A DNA stretch of 64,000 nucleotides from positions 1 to 64,000 of the forward strand of contig MU119399.1 in the NCBI GenBank assembly GCA_014904845.1. Reading direction: 5' to 3'. This document shows, in pieces, positions 1 to 12,500 of the stretch; within the stretch, counting starts at the first letter, position 1, and each line of letters opens with the position of its first letter. The notes under the pieces were generated by a model. It was not told the DNA's origin, searched no databases, and worked only from the letters and a program-made list of their open reading frames with translations. A program made the translations under genes and the position numbers. The stretch comes from Acephala macrosclerotiorum (Eukaryota > Ascomycota > Leotiomycetes > Helotiales > Mollisiaceae).

Positions 1-399
1 TATTAAAAAAAATATTATATTTTTTTTATTTTAAAATATTAAAAAATTAATTTAATTTAAACAATAATTTATTTTTATTAATAAATTATATTAAAATTTA
101 TATTAATTTTTTTAAATTGAATATTATTAAAAAAAATTTATTATTAAAAATTTTTTAATATCGATTTTTGAAAAATATTTATATTTTTTAAAATAAATTA
201 AAATTTATTTTTAGTACTATTAATTCGCTTATTAAACTAATAATAATTAACGTTATAAATCGATTTTTTTAACGTTAATAACGTTTAATAATTTTTAATA
301 AAAAATTAAAATTAAATTAATAATATTAATTCGACGTTAATATATATATCGTTAAATAATTTATACGAAAATATTAAAAATTTCGATTATAATAAAAAT
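1..399. other. AT-rich flank, no gene seen
   Basis: The stretch is almost pure A+T, with C and G nearly confined to CpG. No reading frame, RNA gene or repeat boundary is recognisable. It is probably RIP-degraded transposon sequence lying outside element I. Confidence 0.6.
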
Positions 400-575
400 A
401 ATATTAGTTTAGTAGTTACGTGCGGCACTAGGCCAGATCGGGACTAGCGCCGTTTGCGCTAAAATTGAGATTATATTTTTCAATTTTTACACGTTTATTA
501 AATTTATAATTTATAATTAATTAATGAATTATTTAATTTATTTATTTTGTTTTTAATTTATTATTAATAATATTA
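400..575 (+). repeat. 5' LTR of element I
   Basis: This is a direct repeat of 7455-7640 (offset about 7060 bp). Both start around AATATTAGTTTAGTAG, share a GC-rich core, then a long A+T tail. The core at about 417-460 (from ACGTGCGGCACTAGG to GCGCTAAAA) keeps normal composition while everything around it is saturated with RIP. The right edge is where similarity to the 3' copy fades. Confidence 0.7.
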
Positions 576-3099
576 ATATTAATTAGTAATTATTTAATTA
601 ATTACGAAATAATTAGATTTTTATTTAAAAAAACTAATTTATAAAAAAAAGAAATATTTTAAATAATTTATTTTTTATAAAAAAATATTTAAAATAATTA
701 ATGTATTTTTAAAAAAATAAAAATTTATAAAGATTTTTTTATAAAAACGCGTTAAAAATATTAAAAATATTAAAAATTTAAAAAAAATAATACGAAAACG
801 ATTTTAAATTTACGTTTATTATATAAAATAATAACGTTTACGAAAAACGAATAAAAAAACGTAAAAACGATTTTAAATTTATATTAATTTATTCGAATTT
901 ATATTAAAAACGAATTTTTAAAAAAAGTTTTACGTTTTTATTTATTATTTAATCAAAAATAAATAAATATTAATAGTAATATTTATTTAAATTCGAATTA
1001 AAACTTTTAATTTTTTTATTATTTATTACGTAAATATTTTTTATAATAGTAAATTTATTTAAAATTAAATTTTTTTATAATAAAAATAAATAAAAAAAAA
1101 ATTTCGATTTTACGAACGAGAAAAATTTTAATAAAAAAATATTAAATAAATATATTTTTTATCATTTTAAAATATATAAAAAAAAAAAATTTTTAATTGT
1201 AATTTATAAAAATACTTTCAAAAAAATTTCGAGAATTATTTGTAAAAAATTTTATATTTAATATATAAAAAGTTTATTTATTATTTATAAAATTTTTTAC
1301 GTATTTATAAAATTTAAATATCGAAAAATAAAAAAATTATTATCGATAATTTAAAAAAAATTTTTAATAAAAAAAATTCTATAAATAAATATAAAAAAAA
1401 ATTATTAATTAATTAAAAAATAATAAAAAATTTTTTTTTCGATAAAATTCATTAATTTAATTAATAAATTAAAATATTTTAATATTAGTATTTAATAATT
1501 AAAATATAATTATTTTTACGATTTTAATTATTAATACGAATTTTTTTATTATAAATACGATTATTTTTACGATTATTTTTTAATATTTTTTTTATTATAA
1601 TTTTTTTTATAAATACGAATTTATTTAATATAATATAAAATATTTAATTTATTTATTCGTAATATTTTTAATAATAATCGAATTAATATAATAATATATA
1701 AAATATTTTTAATAAATTATTTATAAATTTAATAAAAATTTATATTAATAATAAAAAATATAATAAAAAACTATATAATATTCTTAATCGTAAATTATTG
1801 ATTTTTTATAATTATTATAATAAAATCCAATTATTTTAAAATTAATATAATAAAATATTTTTTATTAATTTTATAAAACGTATAAACGCGTTTTATTTTA
1901 ATAAATTTTTAAAAAAAAAATTCGATTTTATTATATTAATAATAATAATAAAAATTTATTTCGAGATTAAAAAAAATCGCTAATTATATATATTTTTATA
2001 AAAAAAAAATTTTAATAAATATTATTATAATTAATTCAATAAAAATTAAATTAAAATATTTATAAATATTTTTCGATTAATTTTAAAAAATTTAATTAAA
2101 TTTATTATCGAAATATTAAACGAAATATAATTTACGAAATTAAATTATTAGTATTTATTGAAATATTAAAAAATTTTATTTTATTTTTTATAAATTTATT
2201 AATATTTTTAAAAGTATTTATATTAAATTACGATTAATAATAAATATTACGACGCGATTATATAAAATATAATAATATAATTTAAACTCTATTTTTTAAA
2301 ATTAAAAAAAAACGAATTCAATTAAAATTAAATCGATTATATTTATAAAAAACGAAATAAAAAACGCGATCGAAAATAAAATCGAAAATATTAAAATCGA
2401 AAAATTTTTCGAAATAAATATCGTAAAAATTATAAATTTTAAAAAAAATTACATTAAAAAAAATATTATATTTATAATAAATCGAAATATTATAATAATT
2501 TATTATTAAAGTTTTTTTATTAAAATCGAAAAAATAAAAAACTTATTCAAAAATATTTAAATAATAAAAATTAATTAATTATTAATAAATATAAAAATAA
2601 AAAACCAAAATAAAAATTATTTTATTAAATTTAAAAAAATTAATAATATGCAAATAATAATTATTTTAAATAATTAATTTATTCGTTATATTATTACGAG
2701 AAAAAATATATTTAATATTTTATTATTATAATTCGAATTATTTAAATCGAATTAATATTTATTTTTTATTTTCGAAAATCGATATTTTTTAAAAGTTTTT
2801 TAAAAAATTATATCGAATAATAAAATCGTCGAAATATTAATTATTAATTAATCGCAATTTATAATACTACGAAAGTTTAATATTAGCGTTCAATTAAATA
2901 TTTCTACGATCGAGATTTATAAAATTCGTTTTAATAAAAGTATTATTTTATTATAAAAAATTATTCGAATTAATATTTTATTAAATATTCTTATTTTTTA
3001 TATTATTTTTATAAATATACTTTTTTTATTTTATATTCAAAATATAAATATTATAAATATAAAATTAAATAATTTAAAAAATATTTTAATTCAAAAAAA

Positions 3100-3770
3100 T
3101 AAAATCGTTCTCATTATAAAAAAATAAAATTACTTATAAATATTATTATATTAATCAAAAAAAATTTAATTTAAAATTATTTTATTAATATAAAATTATA
3201 TTAATTATATAAACGTTTTAATTATTTATCGATATAACGTTTTATAAAAGTTTTTTAACGAGTTAATTATAATATAAATATTAAATATATTTTATAAAAT
3301 AATTACGAGTTTAATTGTTCGATTATTATCGACGTTTTATATTTAAATAAAAAACTAGTTTTATAAATAATAAACTCGTTTATAATATTTTAAATTATTA
3401 AATTTATAAAAAATATATTTACGAAAATAATATAAAATATATTACGTATATATTAAATCGATATATATTAAAAACTATTAAATTATATTGTTTATAATAT
3501 CGAAAAAAAAATTTTATTTATAAAATTTCAATAAAACGTTAAAATAATAACGATTAAAATTAAAAAAATACTCGTTAAAACTTATAATAATATAAAAAAA
3601 GTAAAAAAATACTATATTTTATTATATCGAGTTTACGAAATTATTTACGACGAATTAATCGAAAAATAAATCGATAAAAATATAATTTTATAAATAGTAA
3701 TTAAAACTATTAACAATTTAATAAAATCGAACGATATTATATTTATATTATTAATCTTTAGAGTATATTT
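3100..3770 (+). pseudogene. Element I integrase relic (copia type)
   Basis: The clearest part is 3577-3615, which reads KTYNNIKKVKKYY. It aligns with the fungal copia integrase stretch of the form E-A-H-N-S-I-x-x-V-E-R-Y-H that carries the third catalytic acid. That glutamate is now K (GAA to AAA), a G-to-A change. The following residues YRVYEIIYDELIEK and a GP-x-x-x-VPTLL-like stretch near 3730 (read as S-N-D-I-I-F-I-L-L) continue the same family pattern, with TAA stops where CAA (Q) is expected. Integrase joins element cDNA to chromosomal DNA; this copy is dead. The start is approximate, because the N-terminal part and the first two catalytic acids were not resolved. Confidence 0.65.
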
Positions 3771-4310
3771 TAAAATAATTAGTAATAACGCGTTATTGTT
3801 ATTAATTATTAAAAAAATTAAAATAATTCGAATAATTATTAAAAAAATATATCGTTTATATATTTAATATTAAATTAACGACGTATTTACAATAAAAAAC
3901 GATTCAAATACGAAATTTATATTAGATTTACCAATTCTATTTAAAGTACGCGTTTAATATAAAAAAAACGAATAAAAAAAATTATATAAATTATTAATAA
4001 TTAATAAAAAAATATATATAATCAATATATTATATAAATCGATTAATTTTCGTTTAACGATTATTAAATTTTATTATATAAAAAAAAAGTATTAAAAGTT
4101 TATAATCGAATTAATAATTAAAAAAATAATTAAAAAAATTAAAAAAAATTTTATTATTTTTTAATTAAAAAAAAACTTTTTTATTTTTTTAATCGAATAA
4201 AATAAACGAAAAATCAATTAAAAAACGTAATTGAAAACATTTAAAAAAATCACGAAATAAAAACGTACGTAATAAAAAATTTAAACAAAATAAATATTAT
4301 AATTTTAAAA

Positions 4311-5406
4311 TATTTTTCTCGTATCGAAAGAAAAAATTTATTCGACGACTCGTTAAACGAATTAATAATGAACGAGTTTTTTCTTTCGATACTCGATATA
4401 TATTTTACTTCGTAGATTTTGCAAAGGTATTTCTACAAAAGTTTATAAAGTTTTCGATTTTAGTAATTTATTTTTATTTTAAATTTCAAATTAAAAGTTT
4501 TTAATTTGAGTATTTTATAAGACTTTGAAATTAGAATACTTTATCGAAATAATAGTTCGAATTTTATCGAGCAATGAAATCAATAGTTGATAAACTTATT
4601 AATATTTAAAACAGAAACTCATTTGCTCGAATTTTATTACTAGGAAAATACTCTTTGAAATTCTCGTTTTTTATATCGAGTTATTACGATTAATTTAATC
4701 AATTTAAATCACTTTTTTTAGTATATAATTCCAAGGAAAAACTTTTTAAGACTTTTATTAAAAATTGTACAATTATTCTAGTATTTAAATACTTTAGTAT
4801 CTTAAGTAAAAACGTACTTACTATAAAGTTTTATACCAGGGAAATACTCTTTGAAACTCTCGTTTCTTATATTGAGTTACTACGATCGATTTAATTACTT
4901 TTAATTATTTTACTTAATATATAATTTTAAAGAGAAATCTCTTAAAATCCTTTGAAAACTGCGCAATTATAAAGATATTCAATACTTAAGTGAGTATTTT
5001 AATACTTAAAGTAATAACGTACTTAGAATTTTGCGATCACTATTTTAATTAAATACGATTATATTCTATTGATTTGCGTAATAACGAATTAATAAAATCG
5101 TTTGAAATTTGAAATTTGATAATATTTAATTAAGTTTCAATTTATTTATAAGTTTTATATAATTTAAATTAATTAATATATTATAATTGTAAGCGTAACG
5201 TAATCGTATATAAATCGAGATTTTAATGTTTTTTATCGAATCGATTGTATATTAGTTCGAAGTTACGAGACTATCGAATTCTTTAATAAATCAATCAAAT
5301 CGTTGCATTTAAATACCTCGATTAAATTTGAGTGAAATCGCTTATTGTAAGAAGTATTAATATTACGTGCATATAAAAAAGTTAATATTAGTTTTTATAT
5401 CGAACA
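4311..5406 (+). repeat. R1 repeat, copy a (RIP-mutated)
   Basis: Full-length R1 copy (1096 bp) nested between the integrase and reverse-transcriptase relics of element I. It begins TATTTTTCTCGTATCGAAAG, which equals copy b's TGTTTCTCTCGTACCGAAAG after C-to-T/G-to-A changes, and ends CGAACA. The subterminal hairpin (4325-4388) is still visible. The internal GC palindromes have been partly destroyed, so this copy has been exposed to RIP, unlike the left part of copy b. No coding potential is seen. Confidence 0.8.
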
Positions 5407-5649
5407 AATAATTAAAAACAACGAAAAAAATTATAAAAATTTCAACGATTAATTTTTTATTATTATTATCGAAAAAATTAAAATTTTTATAATTTTTATA
5501 ATAAATAAAAAAAAAAAATATAAAACTATTATTAAAACTATAAAAAAAAAATATAATTACAATTTTTAAATAATTATTCAAAGTATTTTAAAAAAAAAAA
5601 TCGATAATTTAATTATAAAAAAAGTTTTTAATTTCGTTTAATACGATTT

Positions 5650-6790
5650 TATTAAATATATTAAAATTCGAATTTTGAATTCGAGATTAATTAACGAGAT
5701 TAAAAATAAAATTATCGATACTTTTTACGAAAAATCGAAATTAATAATTTAAAAATATAATAATAAAAAAAAAATTATTTTTTATATAATTTTTAATAAT
5801 TTAAAAAATTAATTAACGATTAATTATTATTTTAATATTTTTTTTAATTTGATTTTTAAATAAAAAAATTAAAATATAATTTCGTAATATTATTTAAATT
5901 TATATTTAATTTATAATAAATTTTTAACGATTTATATTAATACGTTTATCGAAAAAAATTTATTATTTATATTTATTAAATATAATTATAATTATTTTAA
6001 AGTTTTTATACGATATTATAAAAATAAAAATATATTAATAAATTACGTATTATAAATATTATAAAAAAAAACTATTTATAATTATATCAATATACAATTT
6101 TTATTTTTTTTAATTACAATTATTAAAAGATTTTTTAACGTTATAAAAATATAAATCGATAATACGTTTATATTAATAAAAAAAAAATATTATTTTCGAA
6201 GAAAACGAATTTAATAAAATTAAAATTTTAATTAAATTTAAAAAAGTTTTAATATTAAAAATATTATTAATTTTTAATAAATACGTTTTAATTTAATTCG
6301 AAAATATAATTTTATTATAATAAAAAAATTAAAATAAAAAAATTAAATTAATAAATATTAAATTATTTAATTTTTAAATTAAATATTAAAAATAATAAAT
6401 TAAAAGAATTTATATTATTATAATTTATTAATTTAAAATAGTTTTTAATTTGTTTATTATTATTTAATATTAAAATTTAATAAAAAAAAAATTATTATAT
6501 TAAATAAAAAATTGAAATAATAAATTAAAGATTTAAATCGAGAATTTAAATATATTATTTTCAATTTATTTACGATGAAATTTTTCGTTTTTATTAATAA
6601 TTTATTTATAAATAATAAAAATTTTAATTTTTAAATTAAATATAAAATTATTTTAATAAATAAATATTAATTAAATAATAAAAAATTCGAAATTAAAAGA
6701 AATTTTATTTATTATAATTTTATTAAAAATAAACGCGTTATTAAAAACGTTTTAATTTTTGAAATATATAATATAATAAAAAAATCGATA
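5650..6790 (+). pseudogene. Element I reverse transcriptase-RNase H relic
   Basis: At 6152-6172 the frame reads I-stop-I-D-N-T-F-I-L. It matches the copia reverse-transcriptase active-site stretch I-Q-T-D-D-T-L-I-L, with Q to stop and the second D to N. At about 6584-6769 the frame begins FVFINNLFINNKNFNF and ends with KNKRVIKNVLIFEIYN. These match the fungal copia RNase H pattern F-A-N-N-x-D-L-S-S-Q-I-G...K-C-K-R-V-T-R-S-V-L-A-S-E-x-Y. RNase H is followed directly by the 3' LTR region, as in copia elements. The protein would have made and trimmed element cDNA. It is separated from the integrase relic by the R1 insertion and is full of stops. Confidence 0.72.
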
Positions 6791-7454
6791 TAATAATTAT
6801 AATCGAATTTATTATTAATATAATTATTTAATAATTCGATTTTTTTAAAATTTCAATAATCGTTTATATAAATTTATATTCGTTATACGAGTATTTAATT
6901 AAATTAAAAACGATTAAAAAAAAGCGTTTTATAATCGATATTATAATTTTTTATTAATCGAATAAACGTAAAAAATTATAAAAAATTCGATAAATTAACG
7001 ATTAAAATAATTTAACGAATATTATAATAAAATTAATATTTAATAAAATTTTAAAAAAGTTTTTAAATACGAATTACTTTAAAACTCGAATAAAAAAATA
7101 AATTAAAAAAAAAAATAACGATAAAAATAATATAAAAAACTAAAAAAAATATTTATTAAAAAAAAAAATAAAAAAAAAAAAATTTTTATATTATATTTCG
7201 AATTTTATAATTATTTAATTTATAAAACTAAAAAAAAAAAATTATATTAATTTCGATATTTATAACTTTTAATAAATTTCAAAAATAACGTTAATTTATT
7301 AGCGTTATTTTTAAAGTTTAATTATATGATTTTTATATTAAAATATTAACGAATTTTACGTATTAATAAATAATAATAAAAAAAAAAAATAAAAATACTT
7401 TTTTAAATAATTAAATTGAATTAATTTTTATTATAAAAAAAAATTATTAGTGTG

Positions 7455-7640
7455 AATACAATATTAGTTTAGTAGTCACGTGCGGCACTAGGCCAGATCA
7501 GGATTAGCGCCGTTTGCGTTAAAATTAAAATTATATTTTTTAATTTTTATACGTTTATTAAATTTACAATTTATAATTAATTAACGAATTATTTAATTTA
7601 TTTATTTATTTCGTTTTTAATTTATTATTAATAATAAATA
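7455..7640 (+). repeat. 3' LTR of element I
   Basis: Direct repeat of 400-575. It carries the same GC-rich core (about 7477-7520), here with two C-to-T/G-to-A differences, inside a fully AT-converted surround. The sequence just left of it (7250-7455) also aligns with 16210-16430, as expected for element interior plus 3' LTR in the deletion derivative. Confidence 0.7.
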
Positions 7641-8180
7641 TTTTTAATAATATTAATAATTATAATTAATTAAATATAATAAACTTTTTAAAACTTTATA
7701 ATATTTTTATTTATTTATTTATTTATTTATTTACGTAATTACGTATTATTATTAATTGTATTTAAATTTTTTAAAATAAATCGATTAAATAATTTAAATT
7801 AATTAATTATAATAAATTAATAAAATAATAAAATTTTAAATGTTATTTATATATGAAAATATTAAAAAATTAATATTAAAATACGATTATTAATATTATT
7901 ATAAATAAATTATTAAAAAATATTAAAAAATATTTTTATAATAATTTTAATTATTTATATTATAATAATTATTAATCGAATTTTTGAAATAAAAAACTTA
8001 TTAAAATATATTTAATTAATTTTATAAAAATATAAAAATATATTAAATTTTTATAAATAAAATAATTTAATAACGTTGTATTAATATCGATTTAATCTTT
8101 TTAACGTTATTATAATATTATTATAATATTATAATAATATTTTAATATTATTAATAATAAAATTTTAATATATTAATTTT
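7641..8180. other. AT-rich spacer with (TTTA)n tract
   Basis: No gene is seen. A short TTTA microsatellite lies at about 7705-7733. The rest is saturated A+T sequence that could not be aligned to either neighbouring element. Confidence 0.55.
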
Positions 8181-8461
8181 TTTAATAAAAAATAATAAAA
8201 AATTTTATAAAATAAAAATTATTATAATTTTTAAATTAATAAATAAATATTTATAAATATTATAAATAATATTTAAAATTTTAATACGATTAATAAAATT
8301 TAAAATATTAAAAAAAAAAAATTTTAATTTTTAAACGTATATTATTTAATTAAAATAAAATAATATTAAATTATAATAAAATAATAATAATTTAATATTT
8401 TTTATTATTAATAATAAATTTTTAAAATTTAATTAATATTAAAATTAAATTAAAATAAAAA

Positions 8462-8462
8462 T

Positions 8463-8507
<45 letters not shown>

Positions 8508-8520
8508 AATTATTATTATT
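8462..8520. repeat. (TAA)n/(TTA)n palindromic microsatellite
   Basis: A run of TAA repeats is followed directly by a run of TTA repeats, making a perfect A/T-only inverted repeat about 50 bp long. It probably reflects local slippage; no function is implied. Confidence 0.85.
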
Positions 8521-9236
8521 AATTAAAAAAATAAAATATAAATATTAATAATTTTTTAAAATTTAATATTTTAAATATTTATATTATTAATAATAATAAT
8601 TAATTATTTTTTAAATTTATTTATAAAAATCGAAAAAATATTTCTAATATATATTTTAATTATTAAAAATTTATAAAAATAAAAAATAAAATATAATTTT
8701 TTTAATTTTTTTTTTTTAAATTTATAATTATTAAATTATTATTTATATTTTTTTATAATTAATATATTAAAAAAATATTTTTATAAATAATATATTATAA
8801 TTTTTTTTTTTAATAATAATTTTATAAAATATAAAATTTTTAATTAAATTAAAACGAGTTTATTAAAACGTAATATATAATTTTTTAATTTTATTTATTT
8901 TAAAAAAAATAATTTATTTAAAATAATAATATTATAAAAATTTTAAAAATAAAAATTAAAATAATAAAAATTATATATTAAAAAATAATATAATAAATTA
9001 ATTAAATTTTAAAAATAAAAAAATATATAAAAATTTAAAAAAAAATTTGTTATAAAATATATTCGATTAATAAAATTATATAAATTAAAAATTTAAAAAA
9101 AATAAAAAAAAATAATTAATATTAAAAAAAAAATTTAATTTTTAAATTAATATAAAATTAAAAAATAATAATTAAAAACTTTTAAAAAAAAAATTTATAA
9201 TTTTATTTTTTATAAATTAAAATGTTTCTCTCGTAC

Positions 9237-9300
9237 CGAAAGAAAGAGCCCGTCCGGCGGCTCGCTAAGCGAGCCAATAGCGGACGAGCTCTTTCTTTCG
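9237..9300. repeat. R1 subterminal 64-nt hairpin
   Basis: The arms CGAAAGAAAGAGC and GCTCTTTCTTTCG enclose CCGTCCG/CGGACG arms and an inner GGCTCGC-TTA/TAA-GCGAGCC palindrome. The structure starts 14 nt inside the TGTT end. Related hairpins occur at 4325-4388 (copy a) and 62295-62359 (copy d), and a degraded one ends near 36865 (copy c). Confidence 0.85.
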
Positions 9301-9557
9301 ATACTCGACGCACATTTTGCTCCGCAGGCCTCGCAAGGGCGCCCTTGCGAGAGGCTACAAAGTCTTCGACTTTAGTAATATATTCTGATTTCAAGTTTCA
9401 AGTTTTAAGTTAAAAGCTCTTAATTTGAGCGTTTTATAAGCATTTAAAGTTGGTATAGTTATTGAGATAGAATTCTAGATTCTGCCGGGCGGTGAGCCGA
9501 TAAGCTGATAAGCTCCTTATTGCCTAAGGCAAAAACGCACTACGGAGCCTCATATTA

Positions 9558-9576
9558 CCAGGGGGACACCCCCTGG
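9558..9576. repeat. GC palindrome CCAGGGGG-n3-CCCCCTGG
   Basis: Perfect 8-bp stem with a 3-nt loop. The same module occurs at 36341-36359, 36432-36450, 61544-61562, 61809-61827 and 61927-61945. It is the signature unit of R1. Confidence 0.9.
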
Positions 9577-12500
9577 GACCCCCGTCTCTTATATTTAGTT
9601 GCTACCATCGATTCAATCACTTTAGATTACTTTACTTAGTATATAATTCCAAGGGGAGACTCCCTGGGACCCGCCTTTTAGAGCTGCGCAATTGCAAAGC
9701 AAGAGTAGAATGGATTTTCGTGTATTATTGCCTTAGTGCCTTAGGCAAAAATGCACTTCCTGTAGAGCATTACACTAAAGGGACACTCCTTAAGACCCCC
9801 GTTTCTTATATTGAGTTATTACGATCAATTTAATCAGTTTAGATTACTTTACTTAGTATATAATTCTAAAGAAGGACTTTTTAGAACTCTTCTTGAAAAT
9901 TGCGCAACTATAGAAATATTTAGTACTTAAGTGAGTACTTTAATGTCTAAAGTAGAAACGCACTGAAAGAGTTTTGCGATCGCTATTTTTGCTGAGTGCG
10001 ATTATATTCTATTAATTTGCGCAATAACGAATTAATAAAATCGCTTGAAACTTGAAATTTGATAGTATTTAATTAAATTCCAATTTATTTACAAGTTTTA
10101 AAAAATTTAAATTAATTAATAAATTGTAATTATAAACGCAATACAATTAAAGTTTTAATATTCGTTACGTGTCGCGCACTTTTTTAATAGACTAATCAAA
10201 TTATTGCATTTGAATACCTCGATTAAATTTGAGTAAAATCGCTTATTATAAGAAATATTAATATTACGTGCATATAGAAAAATTAGTATTAGTTTTTATG
10301 TCGAACAAATAATAATAAATATTATATTAATAAATGTTTATATAATTTAAATATATTAAAATATATTTTTTATAAATTTTAAAAATTAAATATTTTTAAA
10401 AAATTTTAAAAAAAAAATAATATAATTTTATTTTTTTATATAATAAAATTATTATAATTATAATAAAAAAAAACTTTTTTAAAACGTAAATAAAATTTAT
10501 TAAAATAAATAAATAAATTTTTAAAAAAATTAATAAAAAAATAAAATCACTATAAATAAAAAAAAAAATTTTTAATTAAAATTTTTTTTTTTAAAATTTA
10601 ATAATTTTTTTTTTAAAATTTAATAAATTTTTTTTATTAATTTAATTTTTTTTAATTTTATTAAATTTAAAAATATAAATTATAATTTTAAATTTTTTTT
10701 AAAGTTTTTAAATATTTTTATTTTTATTATTATTTAAAAATTTTAATATTGGTTTTTTTAATAAATTTTTTTAAATAATTTTTTATATATAATTTTTAGA
10801 TTATTATTTTATTTATTTATTCAAATAAATAATTTTTTTAATTAATTTATTTAATAAATTTAATAAAAATTCAATTATTTATATAATAATTTAATATTTT
10901 TAAATATATTTTAATTAATAAATTTTATATTATATATTAAAATAAAATAAAATTTTCGCATTAAATTTTTTTATATTTAATAATAAATAATAAAATACAT
11001 TTAATTTTATTTATAATTATATTTTTTTTTAATTTTAATTTTTTATATTTTCGTTTTATATTTTAATTTTTAATATAAAAAATTTTATTCGATTATTTAT
11101 TTCGTTTTAATTAAAAGTTTTTTAAATAAAAAATTAAATTTTAATAAATAAAATTACTTTTTTATTATAAATTATATAAAATAATATATATTTAATTAAT
11201 TTATAAATAATTATTCAATTCGTAAAAAAAAATAATTAATAAATTTTTTAATTAATTTTTTTATTTTTTTTTATTAAAATAATTAATACGATAATAATAA
11301 ATTAATATTTTTATTTAATTATTTTATTTGTTTTCGAATTATATATAAAAATAATAATTAATTTAATTTCGAATTTATTTAATTTTTTAATAATAATTAA
11401 AAACGTTATATTTATAAATAAATTTAACAATTTTTTTAAAAATCGAATTTTTTATTAATTTGATTTTAATTTAATTAAAAAAAAATTATATTATAAAAAT
11501 TTTATTATATTTATTTTAATATAATAAAATAATAAAATTATTTTTTAAAAATATAAAATTTTTTTATATTTTATTTTGTTTTTATATTAATAATTATTAT
11601 AATATATTATAAAATTGTAATTTTTTTTTTAATATATTTAAATTTATTATATAATTTAATAATATTTTAAAAAAAATTCGAATAATTATTATTATTATTA
11701 TTTAATAAATTATTAATTTTAAAAAAAAATAATTAATATAATATATATAAAAAATATAATTAATATTAAAAATTAAAAATATTAAATTTAAAAAAAAATA
11801 TTAAAATTTAATTTAATAATTTGAATAAATATTTTTTTTAATATATTTAATTTTAATATCGAATAATTATATTTAAATAAATTAATAAATAATTAAAATA
11901 TTAAAAAATTTATTATTATTTAATTTAATTAAATAATAAATATAATAATATTTATTTTAAAAATAAAATAAATATTATATAATTAAAATTATAATTTATA
12001 AAAACACTTTAAAAAATTTTAATATTTTTTTTTATTATATTATAATTTTATTTAATAATATTTTAAAATTTAAATTCGTATTAAATTATTCGTTTTCGTT
12101 TTTTATTATTATAATAATTAAATATTTTTTTATATTTTTATTAATTAATATTAATATTTAAAATAATTATTATTTATTTATTAATAAAATTTTAATAAAT
12201 TTTACAAAATATTAAAATCGTTATAAATTTATTTTATATAAATATTATAACAATTTTTTAATTAATTAATATAATAATTTAATAATAATATTAAAATATT
12301 AAATTTATATTTTATAATAAATATAAATTTTAATAAAAATTTTAATTTTAAAAATATTATTATATTTAATTTATTTTAAAATTTTAATAATTTTTATATT
12401 TTTTAAAAAACGTTTTTTAAAATTATAAATAAAATTAATAATAATTATTTTATTTTAATAAAATTATAATTTTAATTAACGTTTTATTTAAATTTTAAAT

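Larger units (their letters stand above)
400..7640 (+). mobile_element. Element I: RIP-degraded Ty1/copia LTR retrotransposon
   Basis: Two direct repeats with the same sequence order (from about 400 and from about 7455) bound a 7.2-kb unit, of which 1.1 kb is a nested R1 insertion (4311-5406). Between them, read on the + strand, are fossil integrase, reverse transcriptase and RNase H in that order, with RNase H last before the 3' LTR. That order defines copia rather than gypsy. All frames are destroyed by C-to-T/G-to-A changes. The gag and protease part (about 600-3000) could not be read. A 0.7-kb relic of the same family lies at 15850-16590. LTR edges are approximate because the ends are A/T only; no target-site duplication could be read. 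Confidence 0.75.
9223..10307 (+). repeat. R1 repeat, copy b
   Basis: Full-length 1085-bp copy with ends TGTTTCTCTCG...ATGTCGAACA, inserted into element II'. The unoccupied site is preserved in element II at 21118/21119, between an A and a T. Composition changes along the copy: about 9223-9800 keeps C and G in every context, while about 9900-10307 is partly RIP-mutated. The TGTT/AACA ends suggest a solo LTR. However, no matching 5-bp target duplication is found (TAAAA on the left, AATAA on the right), and the subterminal hairpin is unusual for an LTR. The short frames inside it fall in the hairpin and are not considered genes. Confidence 0.8.

Noticed and set aside
9203..9413. Overlapping 63-codon frames on both strands
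   Set aside because: They cover the R1 hairpin, so the two strands mirror each other; this is a product of GC-rich palindromic DNA.
9223..10307. R1 as a canonical Helitron
   Set aside because: The hairpin and A/T junction are suggestive, but TC at one end and CTRR at the other are absent and the TGTT/AACA ends match an LTR better.
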